Part shown: positions 1-7,078 of the stretch, piece by piece
Layout of the letters: the number at the start of each line of letters is the position of its first letter
Position numbering within the stretch: position 1 is the first letter of the stretch
NCBI GenBank assembly: GCA_910587575.1
Contig: CAJULU010000068.1
Location: 1-19,070 of the forward strand
Length of the DNA: 19,070 nt
Reading direction: 5' to 3'
Source of the DNA: an uncultured Dorea sp.
Lineage (GTDB): Bacteria; Bacillota; Clostridia; Lachnospirales; Lachnospiraceae
The notes under the pieces: generated by a model
Told to the model about the DNA's origin: nothing
The model's input: the letters and a program-made list of their open reading frames with translations, nothing else
Databases searched by the model: none
Program-made: the position numbers and the translations under genes

Positions 1-79
1 CATCAACTTATTAGTTTTCGGACAGTCTCCCCCTATATTTTTGTCAATTTCCCGTGTCGTATAGTTCCGAATCATAACG

Positions 80-123
80 TTATCTGACTTATTTTATCTG
101 ACTTACTTATTTTATCTGGCTTA
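80..123. repeat. Three short direct repeats in non-coding DNA
   Basis: The 12-mer TTATCTGACTTA occurs at 80-91 and 94-105, and a one-mismatch copy TTATCTGGCTTA at 112-123. Unit starts are 14 and 18 bases apart. The flanks (1-79 and 124-177) hold no gene I can support and no convincing promoter. The repeat could be an eroded tandem repeat or a protein-binding array for a gene lying left of the window. Confidence 0.5.
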
Positions 124-177
124 TATTGTAAGAATTCTTTCTATGAATCATTGCCGGATACAGGCAGAATCTATTAG

Positions 178-223
178 AAAAAGGATGAGGTCAGAAGAAA
201 TCATACTTCTTCTGACCTCATCC
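178..223 (-). terminator. Intrinsic terminator of the AraC-family gene
   Basis: A perfect 17-bp inverted repeat (GGATGAGGTCAGAAGAA at 183-199 against 207-223, 7-nt loop) is followed on the minus strand by TTTTT (178-182). It starts two bases after the stop codon of the regulator at 226, so it ends the long minus-strand block. Confidence 0.92.
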
Positions 224-225
224 CC

Positions 226-1050
226 TTATGACTGGATGGTTTTACGATATTCATTCGGCAGCATGCCATACCTCTTCCGGAATACCTTCACAAAAGCCTT
301 CCCATTCGCAAACCCGTTTTTCTGTACAATCTCTCCAATGGGAAGCCTGGTATCCGCAAGATCCTTCACCGCATGCTCAAGCCGGATATCATCTAAACAC
401 GCCTTGTAATTTGTCTTCGCATACTTCTGAAACATCCTGGACAGATAGGTGGGCGAATACCCGAAGATCTCCGCCAGGCTCTCCAGCGAAATATCCTCCC
501 GATAGTTTTCCTTCATGTAAGCCGTGATCCGGGAAAGCCTGTCTAATTTCCGGTTATTTCGGATTACATTCTCATTAACATCCGTCTTCCGGTACTTTGT
601 CACAAGAATATACAGAAGCATATAAAACTGGCTCTGTACCCTCAGTTCATACCCCCATGGCTTCTCACAGTATACATAGTACATCTCCCGGACCAGCTTC
701 ATGACCTCTTCATCATGAAGCCTGGAACTGTGGGAAAAATAGATAAATTTCTCGTCCGTGTAGTATTTTTCAAAGGTAGCCAGAGGGATCTGCAGCACTA
801 CCGTGCGGTTGGGTTTGGGCGAAAAGACGGAGTGAATCTCATTTGAGTTCACCAGCATGAATTCCCCCGGTTTCAGCGGATACTGCACCTCGTCGATATA
901 GAATTCCAGGCCGCCCTCAAACACGGCAAAGATCTCAATCGACCTGTGCCAGTGTTTCTCCCGTACATAATTGCCGTCCTTTCCCTCGAAAATAAACATC
1001 TTGAAAGGAATATCGTCATTGGGCAGGATGATTTCATGTGAATATGCCAT
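226..1050 (-). CDS. AraC-family transcriptional regulator with cupin sensor domain
   Basis: The 274-aa protein has the two-part build of AraC/XylS regulators. The N-terminal ~120 residues look like a cupin ligand-binding domain, with HWHRSIEI at 33-40, a PGEF turn at 61-64 and EIHS at 71-74. The C-terminal ~100 residues carry two helix-turn-helix motifs (about 188-208, with LAEIFGYSPTYLSRMF, and 237-258) and the family ending GMLPNEYRK. AraC regulators of this layout usually control sugar or envelope genes, but the ligand cannot be read here. The start ATG has AAGGAG nine bases upstream; an ATG at 1055 is out of frame. The gene lies 41 bp behind the FtsX-type permease with no terminator between, so it is probably the last gene of that operon. 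Confidence 0.92.
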   Translation of the reverse strand: MAYSHEIILPNDDIPFKMFIFEGKDGNYVREKHWHRSIEIFAVFEGGLEFYIDEVQYPLKPGEFMLVNSNEIHSVFSPKPNRTVVLQIPLATFEKYYTDEKFIYFSHSSRLHDEEVMKLVREMYYVYCEKPWGYELRVQSQFYMLLYILVTKYRKTDVNENVIRNNRKLDRLSRITAYMKENYREDISLESLAEIFGYSPTYLSRMFQKYAKTNYKACLDDIRLEHAVKDLADTRLPIGEIVQKNGFANGKAFVKVFRKRYGMLPNEYRKTIQS

Positions 1051-1091
1051 GGCATGCTTCTCCTTTTCCTTTACTACGATTTGCTCCGGTT

Positions 1092-3680
1092 TTACTGTGT
1101 AATCTGACTGATCATATTTTCTCTCACCAGCTTCCAGGCCGGGAACATTACTGCCCCCACTGCAATCACCACGTTTAATCCCATAATTCCCATCAGAACC
1201 AGATTCGGAACGTCCGCCGTCAGGTGTAAAAACTGCACGATATGCGTCATATAATAATCCATCACTCTGCGGAGAACAAGATGGTAGATCAGGAAAATAA
1301 ACACATCCGCCAATACTCCATACAGAATCCCGGTCTGCAAGATCATCCGATAAAATCCGCTGTCTGTAATCCCCATGGCCCGGATAATCCCGTATTCCCT
1401 TCTCCTTGCAAAAATGGTGTGGTTCATACTGTTTACAATATGGAACAGACTGATAACCAGGAGAATCACTGCAATGCCGGAAAAGAAGATCTGCTGTTGT
1501 TTCAGGTAGTTCTTCTGTGTCTCGATTGCTGCCGAATAATCCTGCAATACCGCTTTAGGGACATCCCGGATCGCCTGTAATAACTGGTTCGTCACTTTTT
1601 CTGGCTCCATGCCTTCTGCCGGCGATGCATGGATCAAGTGATAACCGGTGATACCAAAATAATCTTTCATCTGCTCATTGGTCATGATGACACTGGGACT
1701 GTCATCCCACACATCCGAATTCAGGAACTCCTGCTCCCTGGCCAGCGTGCGGCTTACGATTGCGGCAATCTCAAATTCCTGTTCGATGTAACATTCCTCA
1801 TTCCCCTGGAAGTCCAGCAGTTCATCGGTATATCCATCTGTTCTGGGAACACGCAGGGTAACGGTATCCCCCGGTTTCTTTCCGTAAAAGGAATAATTTC
1901 CCTGACCATCCATATTAGCCACTGCGGCAATCTGGTTCCGGGTCTTCATTTCTTCCGGGTCAATCTCCCCTTCCAGAATAAAATCTCCAAGCTGTTCCAG
2001 AAGTTCCTGGTCATAGCCGTACATATCGTATTTAATCCTGTAGGTTCCATCGTCCTGCCGGACGCAGATACCGCCAAATCTCTGCTGAAAAGATAAGACC
2101 TGATTCTGCTGGTCAAAATAGTGCTCCCATTCTAATTCTTCTATCTGAATCATCTCGCTTAACGTATACTTTGTAGCATAGACATGTTCCGTTTCCGGCA
2201 TACTCTGAATCTGATCCGCCACCGCTTCCGGGATCGTGTCGATGAGGGAACAGGATTTCAGTGAGATCCGGTATTCCGAGCCAAGTCCGTCATCGGATTT
2301 CAACGAAAGTTCTGCATGAATCTTCAGATTTTCCACCATGTAAGTCGTACATAGGAAGATACAGCCTCCCACTGATAAGGATATAAGAATTCCCGTCACT
2401 TTCTTTTTATTGGCAAACATAAATTTCCGTACCACCACCCCTGCCATTGGAACCGGATGCAGTGCATATATTTTTCTTTTTTTCGTAAATGAAGTGTCTC
2501 CGCTCATTGCTTCTTTCAAGGAATACTTTCTCTGAGAGCGGACTACCATCCACGCTACGGCCGCCAGTGAGATCAGCAGAAATACAAAGCCGGATATCAT
2601 GGCAGACCATGACACCTTCTGACAGACCAGACTCACAATCCCGTTTCCAGCTAAGCATCCCAGCGGATACCCAAGGAAAAACAACATCCAAAGCTCCAGA
2701 AGCAGTGTTCCTCCAATCTGCCTCCCGCTGATCCCCAGGGTCTTAAGCATTCCATACTCCGAAGTCCTCCTGGACACCGAGATACTGAATACGCTGTATA
2801 CTACAAAAAGGCTGAACAGGCACAGGAAACCGATCATTCCGTTGTAAGCCAGGTTATAGTCACTCTGCAGTTTCAACAGGATATAGGTAAGATTGCCTTC
2901 TTCGTCTGTCAGGCCAAATTTTATAATCTCGTAAATACCGGCAGGCGCTTCGCCGCCAAGATACCTGGTTACCTCATCATTTCCCACGACAGACTCTGCA
3001 TCCAGCCGATAAGCGTTCAGAAAGGCATCCAGCTGCCGATACAGCTTCTCCTCCTCATCGAATCTCAGATATAAAAACTGCTCCCTTCCGGGCTTCACAG
3101 CAGAGCTGCCTAATGTCTGAGCGCCCTCTGCTTCTTCTGTTTGAAATGTATCACTGACAAAGATCTCCATCTCTCCTGCATCTGCCGCCCACCGGCTTTT
3201 CAGAATTCCTGTCACGACATAATCCCGTCCTCCGATCTGAATGGAATCACCGGGATTTCCGGAAAATCCAAGGCTGCTAAGGACGAATCCATCTGCCGCA
3301 ATCTCATTTTCCTTCTCCGGGAACGTCCCCTCCAGGAGATCTCGGTGCGCCATCTGACGGTAAGCAGCGTCTGTCTGGATAAAACGGATAACAAATTCTT
3401 CTGAAACCACATCCCGGATTTCCATCTTTCCGCATTGTTTCAGATCATATCCATTCCCCGTCTCACCGCTGTGTATGGATTCATACAATTCCTCATCCGC
3501 TTCCACATAGTAATGCCAGTCTCCATAAATGGTCTGGCTGTTTGCCAGATCGCTTTTCTGGCTGCTGTATATCAGAGAACTGATTCCTGCAAGCAGCGCC
3601 GCTGTTAAAACGATACTTGCAAGAATCGCCAGAGTCTGGCTTCTATAATACCGCATATATTTCCATGCCAGTTTTAACAT
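1092..3680 (-). CDS. FtsX/MacB-type ABC transporter permease (cassette A)
   Basis: The 862-aa membrane protein has eight predicted helices in two four-helix sets: about 17-40, 281-302, 326-352, 361-380, then 428-448, 731-750, 779-803 and 824-846. Large extracytoplasmic domains lie between helices 1 and 2 (about 41-280) and 5 and 6 (about 450-730). The cytosolic FtsX signature follows helix 2 (EYGMLKTLGIS) and helix 6 (REYGIIRAMGIT). Permeases of this fold act mechanically on substrates at the outer face (lipoproteins, peptides, antimicrobials) rather than forming a classic channel. The start overlaps the stop of the ATPase gene by 7 bp, so the two are translated together and form one transporter. 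It is not the ten-helix BceB/VraE type. The substrate is unknown; the nearby two-component system suggests peptide or envelope stress. Confidence 0.93.
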   Translation of the reverse strand: MLKLAWKYMRYYRSQTLAILASIVLTAALLAGISSLIYSSQKSDLANSQTIYGDWHYYVEADEELYESIHSGETGNGYDLKQCGKMEIRDVVSEEFVIRFIQTDAAYRQMAHRDLLEGTFPEKENEIAADGFVLSSLGFSGNPGDSIQIGGRDYVVTGILKSRWAADAGEMEIFVSDTFQTEEAEGAQTLGSSAVKPGREQFLYLRFDEEEKLYRQLDAFLNAYRLDAESVVGNDEVTRYLGGEAPAGIYEIIKFGLTDEEGNLTYILLKLQSDYNLAYNGMIGFLCLFSLFVVYSVFSISVSRRTSEYGMLKTLGISGRQIGGTLLLELWMLFFLGYPLGCLAGNGIVSLVCQKVSWSAMISGFVFLLISLAAVAWMVVRSQRKYSLKEAMSGDTSFTKKRKIYALHPVPMAGVVVRKFMFANKKKVTGILISLSVGGCIFLCTTYMVENLKIHAELSLKSDDGLGSEYRISLKSCSLIDTIPEAVADQIQSMPETEHVYATKYTLSEMIQIEELEWEHYFDQQNQVLSFQQRFGGICVRQDDGTYRIKYDMYGYDQELLEQLGDFILEGEIDPEEMKTRNQIAAVANMDGQGNYSFYGKKPGDTVTLRVPRTDGYTDELLDFQGNEECYIEQEFEIAAIVSRTLAREQEFLNSDVWDDSPSVIMTNEQMKDYFGITGYHLIHASPAEGMEPEKVTNQLLQAIRDVPKAVLQDYSAAIETQKNYLKQQQIFFSGIAVILLVISLFHIVNSMNHTIFARRREYGIIRAMGITDSGFYRMILQTGILYGVLADVFIFLIYHLVLRRVMDYYMTHIVQFLHLTADVPNLVLMGIMGLNVVIAVGAVMFPAWKLVRENMISQITQ

Positions 3681-4384
3681 AAGGCATCACCGCCTTTTAC
3701 CGGAAACTTTCTTTTTCCAGTGACAATCCGTCCGTCTTCTATACGGATCACCCTGTCGCAGGTCTGTGCAATGGCTTCGTTATGAGTGACCATAAGAATC
3801 GTCTGCTGATACTTCCGGCAGCTTGCTTTTAATAATCCCATCACCTCTATGGTGGTAGCGGAATCCAGATTACCCGTGGGTTCGTCACAGAGCAGTATAT
3901 GGGGTTTATTGACCAGCGCCCTTGCAATGGCTGTTCTCTGCTGCTGGCCGCCGGATAATTCATGGGGATATTTTTTTCGTTTCTCCCAGATTCCCAGTTC
4001 CCGAAGCAGTTCTTCGATATATTTCCGGTTCAGATGCCGTCCCCGGTCAAATGTGACAGGCAGGGCCACATTGTCATACACGTTCAGTACCGGCATCAGG
4101 CTGTAATTCTGAAATACAAAACCAATATTTCTTCTGCGGAAAATGGTCAGTTCTTTTCTGGACAGAGAAGCAATCTCTCTGTTTTTCACAAAAATCTTCC
4201 CTTTCGTGGGATTGTCCAGACCGCCGATGATATGAAGCAGTGTAGACTTGCCGGAACCGGACGTGCCTACGATGGCCGCAAACTCACCTTCTTCCACCTG
4301 AAGGCTGATATCCCGCAGCGCATACACCTGATTTTCTTTCTCTCCGTATATTTTTTCTACATTGTGCAATTCTAATATACTCAT
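3674..4384 (-). CDS. LolD/MacB-like ABC transporter ATPase (cassette A)
   Basis: The 236-aa nucleotide-binding subunit is complete. It has Walker A GTSGSGKST (40-48), a Q-loop in FVFQNYSLMPVLNVYDNV, signature LSGGQQQR, Walker B ILLCDEPTGNLDS and the H-loop in MVTHNE. FRRRNIGFVFQ and GNLDSATT are typical of the LolD/MacB/FtsE branch that partners FtsX-type permeases. It powers the permease encoded immediately downstream by ATP hydrolysis at the inner face of the membrane. AAGGAG lies nine bases before the ATG. A 73-bp gap separates it from the histidine kinase and holds a candidate regulated promoter, so the transporter may be induced separately from its two-component system. Confidence 0.96.
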   Translation of the reverse strand: MSILELHNVEKIYGEKENQVYALRDISLQVEEGEFAAIVGTSGSGKSTLLHIIGGLDNPTKGKIFVKNREIASLSRKELTIFRRRNIGFVFQNYSLMPVLNVYDNVALPVTFDRGRHLNRKYIEELLRELGIWEKRKKYPHELSGGQQQRTAIARALVNKPHILLCDEPTGNLDSATTIEVMGLLKASCRKYQQTILMVTHNEAIAQTCDRVIRIEDGRIVTGKRKFPVKGGDALC

Positions 4385-4415
4385 CCGTTATCGCTCCTTT
4401 TTTCCTGATACGTTC

Positions 4416-4482
4416 AGTATAGCTTCCGTATCTTGCAATTTCTTTACAAACGGATGATTAGTTCTTACAGTTTTGTAAGAAC
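4416..4482 (-). promoter_or_regulatory. Candidate response-regulator operator and promoter before the cassette A transporter
   Basis: On the minus strand three same-direction half-sites occur: TGTAAGA (first base 4469), TGTAAAG (4448) and TGCAAGA (4437). They are spaced 21 and 11 bases apart, two and one helical turns. The first belongs to a perfect 9-bp inverted repeat (4461-4469 and 4474-4482, 4-nt loop) inside the last codons of the histidine kinase gene. Ten bases after the last half-site is a -10-like TATACT (4421-4416) with no good -35. That layout is known for promoters activated by OmpR-family regulators bound in place of the -35. Binding by the regulator encoded at 5368-6033 is inference. 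Confidence 0.45.
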
Positions 4483-5363
4483 ACCGAGAAGCAGCTTCCC
4501 TTTCCGTATTCGGAATCTGCCGTCAGATACCCCTTCTCTTTTTCCAGTATCAGATCAGACAGATACAGGCCAATGCCGGAACCTTCCATGTTCTCCACTT
4601 CCGGGCTCCTGTAAAACCGCTGAAAAATATCTGTCAGCTCTTCTCGCCGGATTCCCCGTCCATTGTCCGAAAACTGGATTTCCGTATACATTTCATAGGT
4701 TCTTACACGAATGGAAATGAGGCCGCCTCGTTCTGTGTATTTGACCGCATTTTCCAGTAGATTTACAAACACCTCTGCCGTCCACCTGCGGTTGTGATAT
4801 AACGGCCTGTCCTCAAAAGGCTCCATGGTCAGACAGATTTCTTTTTTCTCCAGTTTTTCATAAACCGTGTCAATTGCATCTAAAATGGTCTGTTGGATCT
4901 TTGTTTCTGTTACTTCAAATCCATCAATATTCTGTTCCAGTTTCACCATCTTAGACAGAGAATCCACAATCCAGTTCAGCTTTTCCACCTGTCTGTGCAT
5001 TTTATCCGCAAATTCTCTTCTCTGCTTTGGTGAAATCTCCCCCTTTTCAAAAATATCCGCATAAAGGGAAAGGTTTGCAAGAGGGGTTTTCAGCTGGTGG
5101 GACATATTGGACACCAGGCTCTTCACCTGTTCTTTTTCTTTTCCGGCGCTCTTTACATGGCCATCAAGCACTTCCTGTATCTGCCTGATCTTACTGACCA
5201 GAGCAGAATATTCCCCTTCTTCCAGATCAGAATATGGAATCATTTCCTGGCTTAATACACTGTCCAGCAGACGGTCGATCATGCGGTAGGTCCTTCTCTT
5301 CTGACAGATACCATAGCTGACCGCCAGACATAAGAGTACGAATAAAGTAACTGTAATCCACAT
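4458..5363 (-). CDS. Single-membrane-pass sensor histidine kinase (cassette A)
   Basis: The 301-aa kinase has one membrane helix at the extreme N-terminus (about 2-20), no extracytoplasmic sensor, then a dimerisation/phosphoacceptor domain with SNMSHQLKTPL (H89). The catalytic domain has N-box N205, G1 DNGRG (233-237), F-box FQRFYR and G2 GSGIGL (261-266). The missing sensor fits kinases that sense through a partner ABC transporter, here the one encoded next. I chose the ATG at 5363 because GGAAGGA lies nine bases upstream. An in-frame ATG at 5396 would add 11 residues and overlap the regulator gene, but it lacks a ribosome binding site. With the chosen start the gene begins 4 bp after the regulator's stop. 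Confidence 0.94.
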   Translation of the reverse strand: MWITVTLFVLLCLAVSYGICQKRRTYRMIDRLLDSVLSQEMIPYSDLEEGEYSALVSKIRQIQEVLDGHVKSAGKEKEQVKSLVSNMSHQLKTPLANLSLYADIFEKGEISPKQRREFADKMHRQVEKLNWIVDSLSKMVKLEQNIDGFEVTETKIQQTILDAIDTVYEKLEKKEICLTMEPFEDRPLYHNRRWTAEVFVNLLENAVKYTERGGLISIRVRTYEMYTEIQFSDNGRGIRREELTDIFQRFYRSPEVENMEGSGIGLYLSDLILEKEKGYLTADSEYGKGSCFSVFLQNCKN

Positions 5364-5367
5364 GATT

Positions 5368-6033
5368 TTATTCCTTCCAGATATATCCGATTCCATGTAC
5401 GGTTCTGATCCGTGAAGGCTTCGAACTATCCTCTTCTATTTTTGCCCGCAGCCTGCTGATGTTAACAGAGACGGTATTCTGATCCACGTATTTTCCGTCA
5501 CTGTCCCATATCTTCTCTAAGATCTGTTCTTTGGAAAGGATGTGGTTCTTGTTTTCCATCAGATACAGAAGCAGACGGTATTCTATTTTACTGAGCGGAA
5601 TTTCCTCTCCGTGTTGATACACCTTGCAGCTCCCCGGATCTATGGTTAAGGAACCGGAAGCAATCTTCGCAGCCTCCGTTTTTTCCTGCAGGATCCGCTT
5701 CATTCTGGCCTTTAATACACCAAGGGAAAATGGTTTTGACAAGTAGTCGTTTACCCCTAATTCCAGAGCCTTGATCTCGTCCATTTCCGTATCCCTGGCA
5801 GTCAGCATGATGATGGGAACATTACTGTAACTGCGCACCTCTCTGCAGAGTTCAAAACCTGTTCCGTCCGGCAGATTACAGTCGAGAAGGACCAGGTCAC
5901 AGCCGCCTTTTGCAATGGCCTTAAGCCCTTCCTTTTTCGTTCCCGTCTCTGTCACCTCATATCCGTCGCCAGAAAAAGAAAAGGATAATCCTTCCCTCAG
6001 ATCCATATCATCTTCTACAATCAGTAATTTCAT
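5368..6033 (-). CDS. OmpR-family response regulator (cassette A)
   Basis: The 221-aa protein has a receiver domain (acidic pair D8-D9, phosphoacceptor D51 in LLDCNLPDG, T78, K100) and a C-terminal winged-helix DNA-binding domain (about 125-220) with EYRLLLYLMENKN and the VNISRLRAKIE recognition-helix region. It should be phosphorylated by the kinase encoded immediately downstream and control the adjacent transporter genes. Its ribosome binding site (AAGGAGG, four bases before the ATG) lies inside the end of the PfkB-family gene, and the two coding regions overlap by 26 bp in different frames. Expression may therefore be coupled to that kinase gene. I see no separate promoter. Confidence 0.96.
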   Translation of the reverse strand: MKLLIVEDDMDLREGLSFSFSGDGYEVTETGTKKEGLKAIAKGGCDLVLLDCNLPDGTGFELCREVRSYSNVPIIMLTARDTEMDEIKALELGVNDYLSKPFSLGVLKARMKRILQEKTEAAKIASGSLTIDPGSCKVYQHGEEIPLSKIEYRLLLYLMENKNHILSKEQILEKIWDSDGKYVDQNTVSVNISRLRAKIEEDSSKPSRIRTVHGIGYIWKE

Positions 6034-6988
6034 CTTCCCTCCTTAAGATCCATTCTGTCGCACCCGTCACAGCCACCGCCCTGGCGCCGCATTCATTCCC
6101 GTATTCTGCACATTCCCGTAAGCTTAACCCTTTCGACAATGCGTAAATAAATCCCGCCGCAAAGCTGTCCCCTGCACCCGTTGTATCCCTGCACAGGACC
6201 CCTTCTTTTGCAGGCACCAGATAAGATTCTTTCCGGTTCCTCACAAGACAGCCTTCCCTGCCGCACTTTACTATCACATTTCCCACACCTGTTTCCAGAA
6301 TCGCTTCTGCCGCCAGGGCCGCCGTCTCCTTGCCGGTCAGCAGCATCGCCTCCTCATCGTTTGGAAATAAGTAGTCAATATAAGAAAATGCCTCCGCCAT
6401 GTCTTCTAAGGTCTCTTTATTCTTACATTTTGTCATATCCGCACACACGATCTTATTCTGCCTCTTTGCCTGTGCAAAAATGCATCGAAGTTCTTCTGCT
6501 CCAATCTGGGGAAATACGAAGATGCTGGCAAAGCAGACGATCTTCACCGGATCCGGAAACGACAGAGGGATATCCTGAAGAACCAGCTTCCGGAGGCTCC
6601 CTCTGGCATTGGTAAGAAAACTGCGCTTTCCGTCCGGCGACACCAGCACCACATTGATGCCTGTCACCAGACCTTTACGGATACAGCCGTCCACAAGAAG
6701 AATTCCTTCCTGCCTTAAGTGTTCCAGAAGATACCTTCCCGCCTGATCGTCTCCGATCACCGTCACAAGTTTTACCTTCTTTCCGAGACGGGCAAGGACC
6801 GTGGCCTCATTCAAGGCATCCGCCCCCACTGACATGCGGATCTCCTCTGCCGGAAAAGAGCCTGTCCGAAATACCTCTTCTCCTGCCGGACGCACGAGCA
6901 CGTCTATGATGGCTGCACCTATGATCAGGATTTCCGCTTCTTCTGTCTTCCGGTTATTCCCACTGTCATTCATGCACATTCCTGTCAT
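6008..6988 (-). CDS. PfkB-family carbohydrate/nucleoside kinase
   Basis: The 326-aa protein is a ribokinase-fold kinase that would transfer phosphate from ATP to a sugar or nucleoside hydroxyl. It shows the N-terminal strand ILIIGAAIIDVLVRP, the substrate-side region SVGADALNEATVLARLG and the PfkB signature 2 DTTGAGDSFAAGF with the catalytic-base aspartate and anion hole. Length is normal for the family (about 300-330). Substrate cannot be assigned from the motifs. I chose the ATG at 6988 because AAGGAG lies six bases before it; the ATG at 6994 directly abuts that site. The gene sits between an ABC-2 transporter (90 bp upstream, no terminator seen) and a response regulator overlapped by 26 bp, an unusual place for a sugar kinase. 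Confidence 0.93.
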   Translation of the reverse strand: MTGMCMNDSGNNRKTEEAEILIIGAAIIDVLVRPAGEEVFRTGSFPAEEIRMSVGADALNEATVLARLGKKVKLVTVIGDDQAGRYLLEHLRQEGILLVDGCIRKGLVTGINVVLVSPDGKRSFLTNARGSLRKLVLQDIPLSFPDPVKIVCFASIFVFPQIGAEELRCIFAQAKRQNKIVCADMTKCKNKETLEDMAEAFSYIDYLFPNDEEAMLLTGKETAALAAEAILETGVGNVIVKCGREGCLVRNRKESYLVPAKEGVLCRDTTGAGDSFAAGFIYALSKGLSLRECAEYGNECGARAVAVTGATEWILRREDEITDCRR

Positions 6989-7078
6989 TTCCATCTCCTT
7001 CTTTCATGCATACCTTATCATTATCTTTTTCCGGATTCCTCTCTGGACGAAACTTTCTCGCAGGGGGCTACATCCAGG

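Noticed and set aside
80..123. Possible CRISPR-like array
   Set aside because: The repeated unit is 12 bases with 2-6 base gaps, far too short for repeats and spacers, and no cas genes are near.
1092..4384. Bce/Vra-type bacitracin resistance transporter
   Set aside because: The neighbouring two-component system invites this label, but the permease has eight helices with two large extracytoplasmic domains, not the ten-helix BceB layout with a single large loop.
4461..4482. Terminator between the histidine kinase and the cassette A ATPase
   Set aside because: The 9-bp perfect inverted repeat is not followed by a T run on either strand, so an operator or simple hairpin is more likely than a terminator.
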